A stretch of DNA of 64,000 nucleotides from Anaerolineales bacterium UBA6055 (GTDB taxonomy: Bacteria > Chloroflexota > Anaerolineae > Aggregatilineales > Phototrophicaceae). The notes beneath the pieces were generated by a model. It was not told the origin of the DNA, ran no database searches, and worked only from the letters and a program-made list of their open reading frames with translations. The translations under genes and the position numbers were made by a program. This document shows positions 25,400-34,293 of this stretch, piece after piece. The stretch is from the NCBI GenBank assembly GCA_002428985.1, contig DIYL01000016.1, positions 62,001 to 126,000 on the forward strand, given 5' to 3'. Position 1 is the first letter of the stretch. Every line of letters starts with the position of its first letter.

Positions 25400-28300
25400 T
25401 TATCCATCTCCTAGTAAATCTTGGATTAACCCATCGGTATCAATATCGAGTTCGCCACCTGTCGTGGCGGATTTTTCTTGTTCTGCATCCACTATATCTT
25501 GTGTTGGCATCGTCTCATCATCTGCTGCTATATGCCCCCAGACCGCTTTTGAATACTCACGCCACAATTGTTGATTAACGCGATTAACCAATACTTGTGC
25601 ATTATCGACCTGAGCCGTTTGTAAAACAGTAACGGCATTATGCTGTGCATAGAAGGCGCGCCCCGGTGGCATTGTTTCGTTGGTCAGCCCGGTTGTACGG
25701 ATATTGAGGTTATGCAAACTATCTTTCACACTCATGCCAAAACCTGAGCGACGCAATAGTAATTGCTTGATGAATGGGTCGCCAATACGATCCAAATACC
25801 CTGCGACCCAAAAGTGTAATCCGAGATCGCTATGCAAACGGATATGGTCGCGCAGTTGGGTGAACATCTCAAAATTATTGCTCATCGCATCGCTAACGAC
25901 CTCGTAATCATCAATAATAATGAGGGTGTGCGGGATTTCATCAGGGATTTCTTTGTCGTTCCAGCGTTGGTATAAGTTATTCATCTCACGATTGAGGCGA
26001 TTAAGTTGTGTCTCTAAGCCCATCATATCGGAGACACGCGTGACAACATGTTTGAGTGATTCAAGTGAGCGTAAACTGCGTCCCGTAAAGTCTACCAGCA
26101 CGATTCGCAGTTTGTCGGGCGGAAGCTGTTGGGCTGCCGACAAGGCTGCTACATGTAGTAAATTGGTTTTGCCTGTCCCCGGCGGACCAGTCACTAAGAA
26201 ATGTGGTCCTTGTTCCATCCAATCGAGTGCAAATGGACTAAGATGATCGTCGTCGACTCGCCCAATGATGGTAGTAAGCTTTTCAGATGGATCTGCAAGT
26301 GGCAATGAATCTAACGCGATTTTTGGCGGTAGTTCACGCAATGCAGATGGTCCACTAAGTGATGCACGACGTAATTCTTGGATAATATCACCTGTCATGC
26401 GAGACATATCCTGACTATCAACAACTGTCCCACGTACAGGTAAACTAATCTGACAAATTAATGGTGGGCTGTTATAGACCCAACCGCGCCCTTTGGGTAA
26501 TTGTTCATCATCACGGGTTTGGATACTACCAACTGCCATCAAATAATCTGTCGGATTGCCGAGTTGCAATGCAATCCTCTGTTGAATCATGGAGCGTAGT
26601 CTGTCGGGAATCGAAGTGATTGAATTTGCTGTAATTACGACATAGATGCCAACGGCGCGCCCTTCATTAATGAGGCGTTCAAAGTCATGGATGTGTTGTT
26701 CATAGTAGGTGTCGCGCAATTGTTCATATTGATCAACACAGAGCACAATGGTCGGCGTATGCGTGCTGACTTGACCCGATTGCCGTTCATTGAGAATTGT
26801 CAGCAAGCGTCCAAACAACCGCCGGACACGCTCTGTTTCAATACCATGCACGACATCTTCAGCATGGGGTAACATGCTAAGGTCATTTAGACCACTCCCC
26901 GTAAAACTGAGGAAATACATATGTAATCTATCGGGCGAATGCAGTAATGCTTGGCTTATGGCTAAGGTGCGTAAAACGGTGGTTTTGCCAGTTCCCGGAC
27001 CACCCATTACCAACACATGACCATTACGTCCGTCACTTTGTTGTGAGGTGTTCAGGTGAACCCATAATGGATATTGAGTTTGTGTGTACACATCATCGAC
27101 CATACCGATTGGTGCACTACCCAACGGTATCGAATTGCCGTTTTGATCATGCCCAGCATGTAACCACGTGTTGCCGTTCCAACCGACAATATTCGATGTG
27201 CTGAATGGCTCGGTCAAAGTAATTTGCGTCGTTAATGGTGGCAATAATAGGGGTGGGCGTTGCGGGATATTATTGCGCTCGGTATAGGCTTCAATCATAT
27301 TGGTGATCGCGTGGGCGGTTGTATAGGGCTCGTCACCGGGAAGTTTGTCAACATCCTCAAATTCCGATGGCATGAGGTTAATTGTCTCACCTTGCTCTGT
27401 AATGAGTTCAAGCACGAGAGGTTCATTGGTATTATCGACCTGACCATAATCACTGCCAACATACGCCGTCTGAAATTGTTTATATACCCCACGTTCGCCG
27501 ACCTGAAAATAACCGCGCCCTGCCCATCCGGCTGGTAGATAGGCTGCGTCAGGTCGTCTGAGCATTGCTCGACTCGATTCAGCATTTTGTACCCGCAAGC
27601 AAATTCTAAATTGCAAGTTTGCATTCATCTCATCCGTAATGACATCCATTGGACTTTGTGTCCCAAGTATAAGATGCAAGCCCAAACTCCGTCCAACTTG
27701 TGCGATGCGGACAAGTTCTGATAAAAATGTGGGCATTTCTTTTGCTAACTGTGCAAACTCATCGACAATGATGAACAGATGCGGTAGGGGTTGATAAACT
27801 GGATTCTGAACATCTTGGGTATTGCGTGAGTAAAACCGATGATATTGGACGATGTCGCGCATACTCATTTTTTTGAGGAATTGCTGACGGCTATTAATCT
27901 CGGATTTGAGTGCTTCTAACGCTCGTTCAACCAAGACACCATCAAGGTTTGTCACCATACCGACAGTATGTGGCAACTGCTCGAAGACACGGAACGAACT
28001 CCCACCCTTAAAGTCAATCAGCAAAAAATTCACTAGACGTGGATCATGTTCAATAGCTAATGCCGTCACTAACGTCTGCAACAGTTCGGATTTACCCGAT
28101 CCGGTTGTACCAGCTAATACACCATGTGGACCGTGATGGTCTTCGTCGAGATGCAAATATGTATCGACAGCGAGGCTTTCGCGTCCTAATGGAATTGGGT
28201 AGGGGAGATGTCCTTCATGTACGGGACGATTCCAACGGAATGACAGAACATCGCGGATTTCTTCGACACGATTCACACCATATAATTCAAGGAACTCGAC

Positions 28301-29557
28301 ATAACGTGGAATGCGCCCACTCCCACCGACTTCTCGCATATTGACTGATGACAAGGCGCGGGCAACATGTTCCGCGGCGCTCAATGCCAGACTATCAATA
28401 TGATACCCCTCAACTGATGTTGATTGTTCACCAGTTCTTAAACAACGAAACCGCCCATCATCTTGCACATCGACGACCGTCACGCAATCACCGGGGATAT
28501 TATCAAAATGGTTGACGATACAAATGACCGATGCACTGACCAACTCACCATCCCGTAAAATGCGTGAATAGACTGCCTCGTTGTCAATCAAATGCGGGTC
28601 ATCAACAACTAACAATAAATGAGGAGCTTGCATCGCATCCGGTTGTTTGAGGCGTTCGTCTATGATTTGGCTGAGTGTGCCCATCAAACGGCGAATCCCG
28701 TTATTGTTAAATGCTAGCCAGTCACCTTTACCGCTCTGGTTTTGGTTGGTGTGCGGTAGCCATTCCATCCAACGCCAATCATCATAAGCTGTTTGGGGGG
28801 CGACCAGATGAATCTGTAAATCGTTGGGGGTATGTGTCATTGCAAGGTGCGAGACAATCGCGCGCACAGCATTTACCGTTAAGTCACGATGTCCCGACAA
28901 TCCAATCGAAAAATCATCAACTAGATTCGCTGATACAGGTGCATTTTCTAACCAGCGATACGTATCGACTAGATCAATCGCACGACTCAATTCGGGACTA
29001 TCGACATCAAGGTCTGGCGGACTAATGGGTACAACGGATGGAATCCGACCGATGCCCAAGCGAAATGCCAAAAAGTCGGTATTATCAGGGCGACGTTCCC
29101 ACAAATTGGGGTTGTGTGAGAGTGCACGAGTTAAATTCGTTTGCGGATCAGGGAAATTATTGCGTAAGATCGCGTATTGGGCGTTATGTGAGGCTTGTAG
29201 ACGTGCCCGTTTTCGATCCAATACACGGATATAATCGAGCGTGTTTTGGTCTGCACGACGTTTGGTGTCTTTCCTACGCCAACGAAACGCCAGAATTGTC
29301 CCGCCAATCGTGAAGAGCGCTAACACAAATAACGGTATCGCAAATAAAGCGCTGCCACTATCACCAGCCCGCGTCAAATAAAATAACCCCATGACACCGA
29401 TACCCATGACCGGAATAATCGAAATCAGCCAACCCGGACCGCGGTGTTCTGGTAGTGTCGGTGGTGCAGGAATAGACACATCCTCACGCGGGATTGACGG
29501 CAGATGAATGCGTGGTGGGCGATTAAATTGTCCGGTAGGTAATGGTGCATCCGACAT
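25400..29557 (-). CDS. Type VII secretion ATPase, EssC/FtsK-SpoIIIE family, three ATPase domains
   Basis: About 1385 residues. Two transmembrane helices lie at about 41-90 (WLISIIPVMGIG, then LFVLALFTIGG), followed by a linker and three P-loop domains: GTTGSGKS at about 483-490, GGPGTGKT at 852-859 and GPPGTGKT at 1124-1131. The first has IVDEFAQL as Walker B and GTQSPMDVI after it, matching EssC/EccC D1. EssC pushes WXG100 proteins across the membrane. There is no FHA domain at its N-terminus, unlike Firmicutes EssC, so an Actinobacteria EccC-like layout or separate FHA protein is likely. Start at 29555-29557 (MSDAP) rather than an upstream in-frame codon. The WXG100 pair lies 5 kb downstream on the other strand. 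Confidence 0.92.
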   Translation of the reverse strand: MSDAPLPTGQFNRPPRIHLPSIPREDVSIPAPPTLPEHRGPGWLISIIPVMGIGVMGLFYLTRAGDSGSALFAIPLFVLALFTIGGTILAFRWRRKDTKRRADQNTLDYIRVLDRKRARLQASHNAQYAILRNNFPDPQTNLTRALSHNPNLWERRPDNTDFLAFRLGIGRIPSVVPISPPDLDVDSPELSRAIDLVDTYRWLENAPVSANLVDDFSIGLSGHRDLTVNAVRAIVSHLAMTHTPNDLQIHLVAPQTAYDDWRWMEWLPHTNQNQSGKGDWLAFNNNGIRRLMGTLSQIIDERLKQPDAMQAPHLLLVVDDPHLIDNEAVYSRILRDGELVSASVICIVNHFDNIPGDCVTVVDVQDDGRFRCLRTGEQSTSVEGYHIDSLALSAAEHVARALSSVNMREVGGSGRIPRYVEFLELYGVNRVEEIRDVLSFRWNRPVHEGHLPYPIPLGRESLAVDTYLHLDEDHHGPHGVLAGTTGSGKSELLQTLVTALAIEHDPRLVNFLLIDFKGGSSFRVFEQLPHTVGMVTNLDGVLVERALEALKSEINSRQQFLKKMSMRDIVQYHRFYSRNTQDVQNPVYQPLPHLFIIVDEFAQLAKEMPTFLSELVRIAQVGRSLGLHLILGTQSPMDVITDEMNANLQFRICLRVQNAESSRAMLRRPDAAYLPAGWAGRGYFQVGERGVYKQFQTAYVGSDYGQVDNTNEPLVLELITEQGETINLMPSEFEDVDKLPGDEPYTTAHAITNMIEAYTERNNIPQRPPLLLPPLTTQITLTEPFSTSNIVGWNGNTWLHAGHDQNGNSIPLGSAPIGMVDDVYTQTQYPLWVHLNTSQQSDGRNGHVLVMGGPGTGKTTVLRTLAISQALLHSPDRLHMYFLSFTGSGLNDLSMLPHAEDVVHGIETERVRRLFGRLLTILNERQSGQVSTHTPTIVLCVDQYEQLRDTYYEQHIHDFERLINEGRAVGIYVVITANSITSIPDRLRSMIQQRIALQLGNPTDYLMAVGSIQTRDDEQLPKGRGWVYNSPPLICQISLPVRGTVVDSQDMSRMTGDIIQELRRASLSGPSALRELPPKIALDSLPLADPSEKLTTIIGRVDDDHLSPFALDWMEQGPHFLVTGPPGTGKTNLLHVAALSAAQQLPPDKLRIVLVDFTGRSLRSLESLKHVVTRVSDMMGLETQLNRLNREMNNLYQRWNDKEIPDEIPHTLIIIDDYEVVSDAMSNNFEMFTQLRDHIRLHSDLGLHFWVAGYLDRIGDPFIKQLLLRRSGFGMSVKDSLHNLNIRTTGLTNETMPPGRAFYAQHNAVTVLQTAQVDNAQVLVNRVNQQLWREYSKAVWGHIAADDETMPTQDIVDAEQEKSATTGGELDIDTDGLIQDLLGDG

Positions 29558-29788
29558 AGGGTTTCTTTCATATACAAATAGTTTGTAGCCAACGGACAAC
29601 AAATGATCATATTCTGCCGTCCGTATAGTATCTATCTTCGCCTATTTTGGTAAATTTCGCTACTATGATCCTGTCGGTGTTTGGGTATGGCGTGAGTATT
29701 TGAGTTGTTTTATGTGTATGTGAAACAGACAAAATTCTCGTGGACGAGATGGAATCCTCATAATATCCAACTCATCATCCGATTACAG

Positions 29789-30682
29789 TTATGTCGTTCT
29801 TGATGACGTTAATGCCATCAATACAATTCCACCAATTACTAGACCTAATCCTATAAGGTGATAGACCGTGATTGGTTCGCCTAGAAATAGAGCCGAAAGC
29901 ACAATGACACTAATTGGTAACACACCCGATAGAACACCTGCCACACTCACTGGGGCAACATCTAACCCACGAAACCACAGCACATAGGCTACTGCTGAGA
30001 CGAATACGCCATAATACAGTAATACCCCTATCTGCTCCAATGTAATTGACGACAGGTCAAAATGTAGCATTTGATAGATGCCAAACGGCAAGCATAACAA
30101 TAATCCAAACAGAGTTACCCACATTGCACCGACTATTGCGCTTAAATCTTTACTTGTTTTTCGGAATATTGTGAACAATGCCTCACAAGTTACTGCACCC
30201 AAAACAAACAGATTACCAATGAGTGAATTAATATTCAAATTAACTGTATCTACAGACCCTATCATATTTATCACGACTACCCCAGCAACACACAGTAAGA
30301 CACCACCCCATTCATATCTTGATAACCGTTCATGTAGAAAAAACCAACCAAGAATCGCAATTATCGCGGGTGTTACGCTGGTGATTAATCCACTTTGGGA
30401 TGCGCTAGTAAATCGTAATCCAATCAACAGCAAAACATTAAACAGGAAAACACCTGTCAGTGCTTGTAAAAATACCTGTGTAAGTATTCGTTGAGAGGGA
30501 ATATAAATTGTATGTTTGCGATAACTGAATAGGATAAGCAATGGTAAAGCTACTGCAAATCGAATCATTAGTGCCATAAAGATGGGAAATTGCTCGGTGA
30601 TGATTTTGCCGATCACTACCGAACTTCCCACAATAATCATTGCACTAGATAAATCAAGATAAGCGCGGTAAATCGGTTTCAT
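29789..30682 (-). CDS. EamA-family (DMT) transporter
   Basis: A 297-residue ten-helix membrane protein with two EamA repeats; the first begins with YLDLSSAMIIVGSSVVIGK, the second with ALFTIFRKTSKD. It is the second EamA transporter in the window and is not close in sequence to the one at 17.6 kb. It lies 71 bases downstream of an AraC-type regulator on the same strand, which probably controls it or its substrate pathway. Export of amino acids or another small metabolite is plausible but unproven. Confidence 0.88.
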   Translation of the reverse strand: MKPIYRAYLDLSSAMIIVGSSVVIGKIITEQFPIFMALMIRFAVALPLLILFSYRKHTIYIPSQRILTQVFLQALTGVFLFNVLLLIGLRFTSASQSGLITSVTPAIIAILGWFFLHERLSRYEWGGVLLCVAGVVVINMIGSVDTVNLNINSLIGNLFVLGAVTCEALFTIFRKTSKDLSAIVGAMWVTLFGLLLCLPFGIYQMLHFDLSSITLEQIGVLLYYGVFVSAVAYVLWFRGLDVAPVSVAGVLSGVLPISVIVLSALFLGEPITVYHLIGLGLVIGGIVLMALTSSRTT

Positions 30683-30753
30683 ATCTCACGTCCTCTATTT
30701 ACAATTAGATTTCGTGAGGATACTGCGTTAGTAAACGATGCGATTGTAAAATA

Positions 30754-31572
30754 TTACCCTATTGTCATTTGATAGTGTCCGGGGGTTGTACCGAGGAATC
30801 GTTTGAAATAACGAATTAGGTGACTTTGATCAAAAAATCCAGTTTGCTGTGCGACATCGACCACAGGTAACCCGTCTTTCAATAGCGTTTTAGCACGATT
30901 CAAACGAACCTGCACGAGATAAGCATAGGGGGAAATCCCCTCATGTTTACGAAAGGCACGAATAAAATAGCTTTTACTCAGATGTGCAACCTGCGCGATG
31001 TCATCAAGGCTAATGTCATCTGAATAATGAGACTGCATATATTGCTTGGCACGATGTATCGGTGATTTTTCATTAGTGATAGATGGTGGTACTAAGCGAA
31101 TATCGCTGAAATGTGACAAAACAACTTGTAACAACTCGCGCAATTGTACATCCTGCGATAAGGTTGAATCTCCCATATCTGCGGATTGATGATATTTACG
31201 CACGGCTTGGATTACAGTCGGATGTGATATAACTGTGTGATTGATAAAGGGCAGAGTAGAAATATGATACCCCAAATCTTCCGAGACTTCACACATCACT
31301 GATGGTTGAATGTATAACATACGGAATCGCCATGCGAGGTCGTTACCGGGGTGTCCGGTATGTACCTCACCAGGTTGGCACGTCACCACATAGTTAGGTG
31401 TGACAGCAAAGTTTTCCCCACGATAGTAAAAAGCATGTACCCCGTGTTCAACCACTCCAATCGCGTAATCTTCGTGGAAATGAGGTGCGTAGGAAAAATC
31501 TGTATATTGAGCTTTAAAAAATTCGACCCCATTAATTTTAGGGAGTGTCCAATAATGTGATTGATTTGACAT
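30754..31572 (-). CDS. AraC-family transcriptional regulator
   Basis: A 272-residue protein. The N-terminal half is an AraC_binding cupin (HFHEDYAIGVVEHG, then CQPGEVHTGHPG), the C-terminal half a double helix-turn-helix with DDIAQVAHLSKSYFIRAFRKHEG and DVAQQTGFFDQSHLIRYFK, the AraC signature. It likely senses a small ligand and controls the EamA transporter gene 71 bases downstream. The 178-base gap before it, shared with the divergent tube-protein gene, may contain its operators; I saw no clear repeat. Confidence 0.92.
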   Translation of the reverse strand: MSNQSHYWTLPKINGVEFFKAQYTDFSYAPHFHEDYAIGVVEHGVHAFYYRGENFAVTPNYVVTCQPGEVHTGHPGNDLAWRFRMLYIQPSVMCEVSEDLGYHISTLPFINHTVISHPTVIQAVRKYHQSADMGDSTLSQDVQLRELLQVVLSHFSDIRLVPPSITNEKSPIHRAKQYMQSHYSDDISLDDIAQVAHLSKSYFIRAFRKHEGISPYAYLVQVRLNRAKTLLKDGLPVVDVAQQTGFFDQSHLIRYFKRFLGTTPGHYQMTIG

Positions 31573-31750
31573 GAGCGACTTATCTATGGATTTTATGTTA
31601 ATGATATGCGACTTAGATTATTTTGCCATGATTGAAAATAATCATATCCACAAAAACTTTACATTTATCGGCAAATTGTTATGTTATAACACAATTTTTA
31701 CGCTATACTGGAAGCATACCTGAAACAGACACATATCAGAGGATGACGAT

Positions 31751-32179
31751 ATGGCGCGCGATACTGATCCATTAGTAGGTTTTCATTTTATGCTCGATCT
31801 TGAAGGGGTTGCTACGGGTTACTTCACTGAGATTGCAGGGCTTGGCTCTGAAAATGAAGTCATCGACCATGAAACCTACCAAATTTTCCAACAGATTCCT
31901 GGACGCTTAAAATGGGGTGACCTGACCCTAAAACGGGGTGTCACGGCAAGTATGGACATCTGGAAGTGGCGTAAAATGGTCGAAGATGGCAAAGTTGATG
32001 AAGCCCGCACTAATGGCTCAATCATCATGCTTGACCAAGAACTATCACCTGTTGCCCGTTGGGACTTTGAAGGGGCATGGCCCTCAAAAATTTCAGGTCC
32101 ACAACTCCAGTCGGATTCCACAAACTATGGTCTCGAAGAATTGACCATCGTCCACGAATATATCAGTCGTACGCAATAG
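31751..32179 (+). CDS. Contractile tail/injection-system tube protein (T4 gp19-like)
   Basis: A 142-residue protein of the phage tail tube family also found as inner tube of extracellular contractile injection systems. Features are DPLVGFHFMLDLEG, GYFTEIAGLGSENEV, IPGRLKWGDLTLKRG and the closing WDFEGAWPSKISGP with EELTIVHEYI. RBS GAGGA nine bases before ATG. No sheath, baseplate, spike or AAA+ gene follows; the next genes are membrane proteins. It may belong to a dispersed system whose core lies elsewhere, or be a repurposed lone gene. The two cargo-like genes at 23 kb and 50 kb support the former. Confidence 0.88.
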   Translation: MARDTDPLVGFHFMLDLEGVATGYFTEIAGLGSENEVIDHETYQIFQQIPGRLKWGDLTLKRGVTASMDIWKWRKMVEDGKVDEARTNGSIIMLDQELSPVARWDFEGAWPSKISGPQLQSDSTNYGLEELTIVHEYISRTQ

Positions 32180-32210
32180 CCTTAATATCATATGAATAAA
32201 TGTCCATTTA

Positions 32211-32230
32211 TCCCCCAGTAATTGGGGGGA
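32211..32230. other. GC-rich hairpin after the tube-protein gene
   Basis: Arms of CCCCC and GGGGG, 32 bases after the stop, could form a stem; it is not followed by a T run on either strand, so the role as terminator is doubtful. Confidence 0.35.
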
Positions 32231-32291
32231 TATTGGGCTATAAACACCATTATCCTTGTCTAAATTGATTTAATTGACAAGGATAATTCCA

Positions 32292-32840
32292 TTGAAGACA
32301 AAGAATACAAACCGCATATTTAGATACCAACCTATATCAGTCGCTATTCGTTTGATTATTGCGCTGATTTTGATTGTATTAGCTGGCATATTCGGCGATT
32401 CGAGTGGTCTTGGATTCAGTGGATTACTGATGATTGCAGGCGTAGTTGTTGCGATGTTTGGCTTATATGCAGAAAATGACCTCGGTTACGAAGATACTAA
32501 AGGTGCGGATGGGCAATTTATCTATCTGCCCCATACGCGACAAGATAATGGCATTATATCCAATTTCTATTTTGGTCGCGTTTTCCTCGGTCTAGGATTA
32601 TTTCTCTTAGGGATATTAGTTGGGGTAATTGGTTTAACAATCACACAAATATTTGTCACAACAGTTGTACTCATCCTCGCCAATCTGCTATATGCTGTGC
32701 GCCTACGTACTATGTACAGTGATGCCCTTAAATCTGAAGTGCGAAGTACAGATCGCCTTGCTCTGAATGAACAAGAGACTGATGCAGTTGACTTAGATGA
32801 AGACGACGAACAATTATCGTCTAAGCATCAATCGAGCTAA
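32292..32840 (+). CDS. Small integral membrane protein, paralogue 1
   Basis: About 182 residues with four hydrophobic helices: two near the N-terminus (ending GFSGLLMIAGVVVAMFGLYAEN) and two after a polar loop, then an acidic tail (ETDAVDLDEDDEQ). The start is TTG at 32292 with AAGGA ten bases upstream; a TTG six codons earlier is also open. It is paralogous to the next gene. Function unknown. Confidence 0.65.
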   Translation: MKTKNTNRIFRYQPISVAIRLIIALILIVLAGIFGDSSGLGFSGLLMIAGVVVAMFGLYAENDLGYEDTKGADGQFIYLPHTRQDNGIISNFYFGRVFLGLGLFLLGILVGVIGLTITQIFVTTVVLILANLLYAVRLRTMYSDALKSEVRSTDRLALNEQETDAVDLDEDDEQLSSKHQSS

Positions 32841-32928
32841 TTGAATCCAATAAACGGGTATGGTTCTATTCAAATAGCATGACATCACGTTACCCTAAAT
32901 TAAAAGTTATGTGTTTTGAGGGGGTAAT

Positions 32929-33501
32929 GTGCCATCTAAAAATAAGCGACGCTATCCAAATCGAATCCTAAATCGGGTCATCAGTGTTCTAATTGTTATC
33001 ATGATTTCAGGTTTTGTTGGCACAACAAGTGAAATCGGGTTTGCGGGAATGCTGATGATTTTTGGTACAGTTCTTGTGCTGATGGGCTCTTATGCTGAGG
33101 GTGGATCACCTACAGAAAATCATCGCTTCAGCACAATTGATGAGCAGATGGTTATGTACGGGGCACGTCAAAATTTGACCGATGAAGGACAACAACGCCC
33201 CAATGCTCTATTTAGTTTGATGGGCATAGGAAGTGCCCTGTTTGTTCTAGGCATAATTGTTAGTGTAACTGGGATAACTTTTGCATTAACGATGCTATTG
33301 TCGAGTATCGCATCGATTATCGGGCTAGTTTATGCGTATCGCAAACAGATTTTTTATCGAGATGCACTCACAACAGTTCAATCCAGTGATTCTGATAAAC
33401 ACTCGGAAGCCATCGCTAATTTAGCCGAGGTGACTGCTGAGGACATCGCATCACTGGATGAGCAGGATAGTGATTCACATGCTTCGTCATCACAAAAATA
33501 A
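32929..33501 (+). CDS. Small integral membrane protein, paralogue 2
   Basis: A 190-residue four-helix membrane protein with GTG start and GAGGGG five bases before. The second helix (GFAGMLMIFGTVLVLMGSYAE) matches the preceding gene nearly block for block, as does the YAYRKQIFYRDAL segment versus YAVRLRTMYSDAL. Both end with an acidic, serine-rich tail. They appear to be a tandem duplication. It is ten bases before the HD gene, so they may share a transcript. Function unknown. Confidence 0.68.
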   Translation: MPSKNKRRYPNRILNRVISVLIVIMISGFVGTTSEIGFAGMLMIFGTVLVLMGSYAEGGSPTENHRFSTIDEQMVMYGARQNLTDEGQQRPNALFSLMGIGSALFVLGIIVSVTGITFALTMLLSSIASIIGLVYAYRKQIFYRDALTTVQSSDSDKHSEAIANLAEVTAEDIASLDEQDSDSHASSSQK

Positions 33502-33510
33502 GGACATGAC

Positions 33511-34269
33511 ATGGCAAAACTTGGCACGATTTTATGGTCTGAGCAAACACAGGGTACATTAGGTTCTGTTGATAAGCTCAAGATGCTGACGCAAGAAGTC
33601 CAACGACAGATAACATCGCAGTGGCGACGTTATACCCGACGACAAAACATGCAGGTTGATCGTGTTGATTTGGATAAGATCGTTATTCCCGATAGTCAGA
33701 TTGCATCTGCTTCGCTTGGATTGATAGAGTCTGTCGCGCCAAAATCGTTGCTTTATCATAGTCTACGCACATATTATTGGGGCTCGATTCTCGCTATGCA
33801 AAATGACTTATCGCTTGATGCAGAAGTGTTTTATATCATGTCGATGTTGCATGACATCGGGTTGTGCGATGCATGTAATCAAGCTGATGGTAAATCACAA
33901 TGTTTTGCGGTTGAAGGTGGACGGGTTGCTGGACAATTTATGCGTGATAATGAGCAACCGGATAATGCTAGCTATGTTCAAGAAGCAATCGTCATGCACC
34001 TAAATTTACATGTGCCTGTTTCTGAAGGTGTCGAAAAACATCTACTACCCGCTGCAACATCATTGGATGTGGTTGGTGCGAGAATTGGCGAACTCAAGCG
34101 GGATACAGTTCAAGCAGTGATTGAACGCTATCCACGTCTGAGTTTCAAAGATGATCTTATTGCGATGTTTAACCGTGAGTATACTCACCGCCCCAATTCG
34201 CGGATTGCATTTATGCAACAGGTTGGTAATCTAAATCGACTTATCAAAAATGCACCATTTGAATCCTAA
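33511..34269 (+). CDS. HD-domain hydrolase, cyanamide hydratase-like
   Basis: A 252-residue HD-superfamily metalloprotein. It shows IPDSQIASASLGLIE, HSLRTYYWG (H83), MLHDIGL with H114-D115, and a later histidine run at VMHLNLHVP. This order matches the HD subgroup that includes fungal cyanamide hydratase, which makes urea from cyanamide; many members are of unknown substrate. A urease operon is 18 kb away. The link is tempting but weak, since the assignment rests on motif order alone. Confidence 0.6.
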   Translation: MAKLGTILWSEQTQGTLGSVDKLKMLTQEVQRQITSQWRRYTRRQNMQVDRVDLDKIVIPDSQIASASLGLIESVAPKSLLYHSLRTYYWGSILAMQNDLSLDAEVFYIMSMLHDIGLCDACNQADGKSQCFAVEGGRVAGQFMRDNEQPDNASYVQEAIVMHLNLHVPVSEGVEKHLLPAATSLDVVGARIGELKRDTVQAVIERYPRLSFKDDLIAMFNREYTHRPNSRIAFMQQVGNLNRLIKNAPFES

Positions 34270-34293
34270 GTGGATTTTAGAAAGTAATACCTC

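Noticed and set aside
31751..32179. Prophage
   Set aside because: Only one tail-like gene is found; no integrase, portal, terminase, capsid or lysis gene is nearby.
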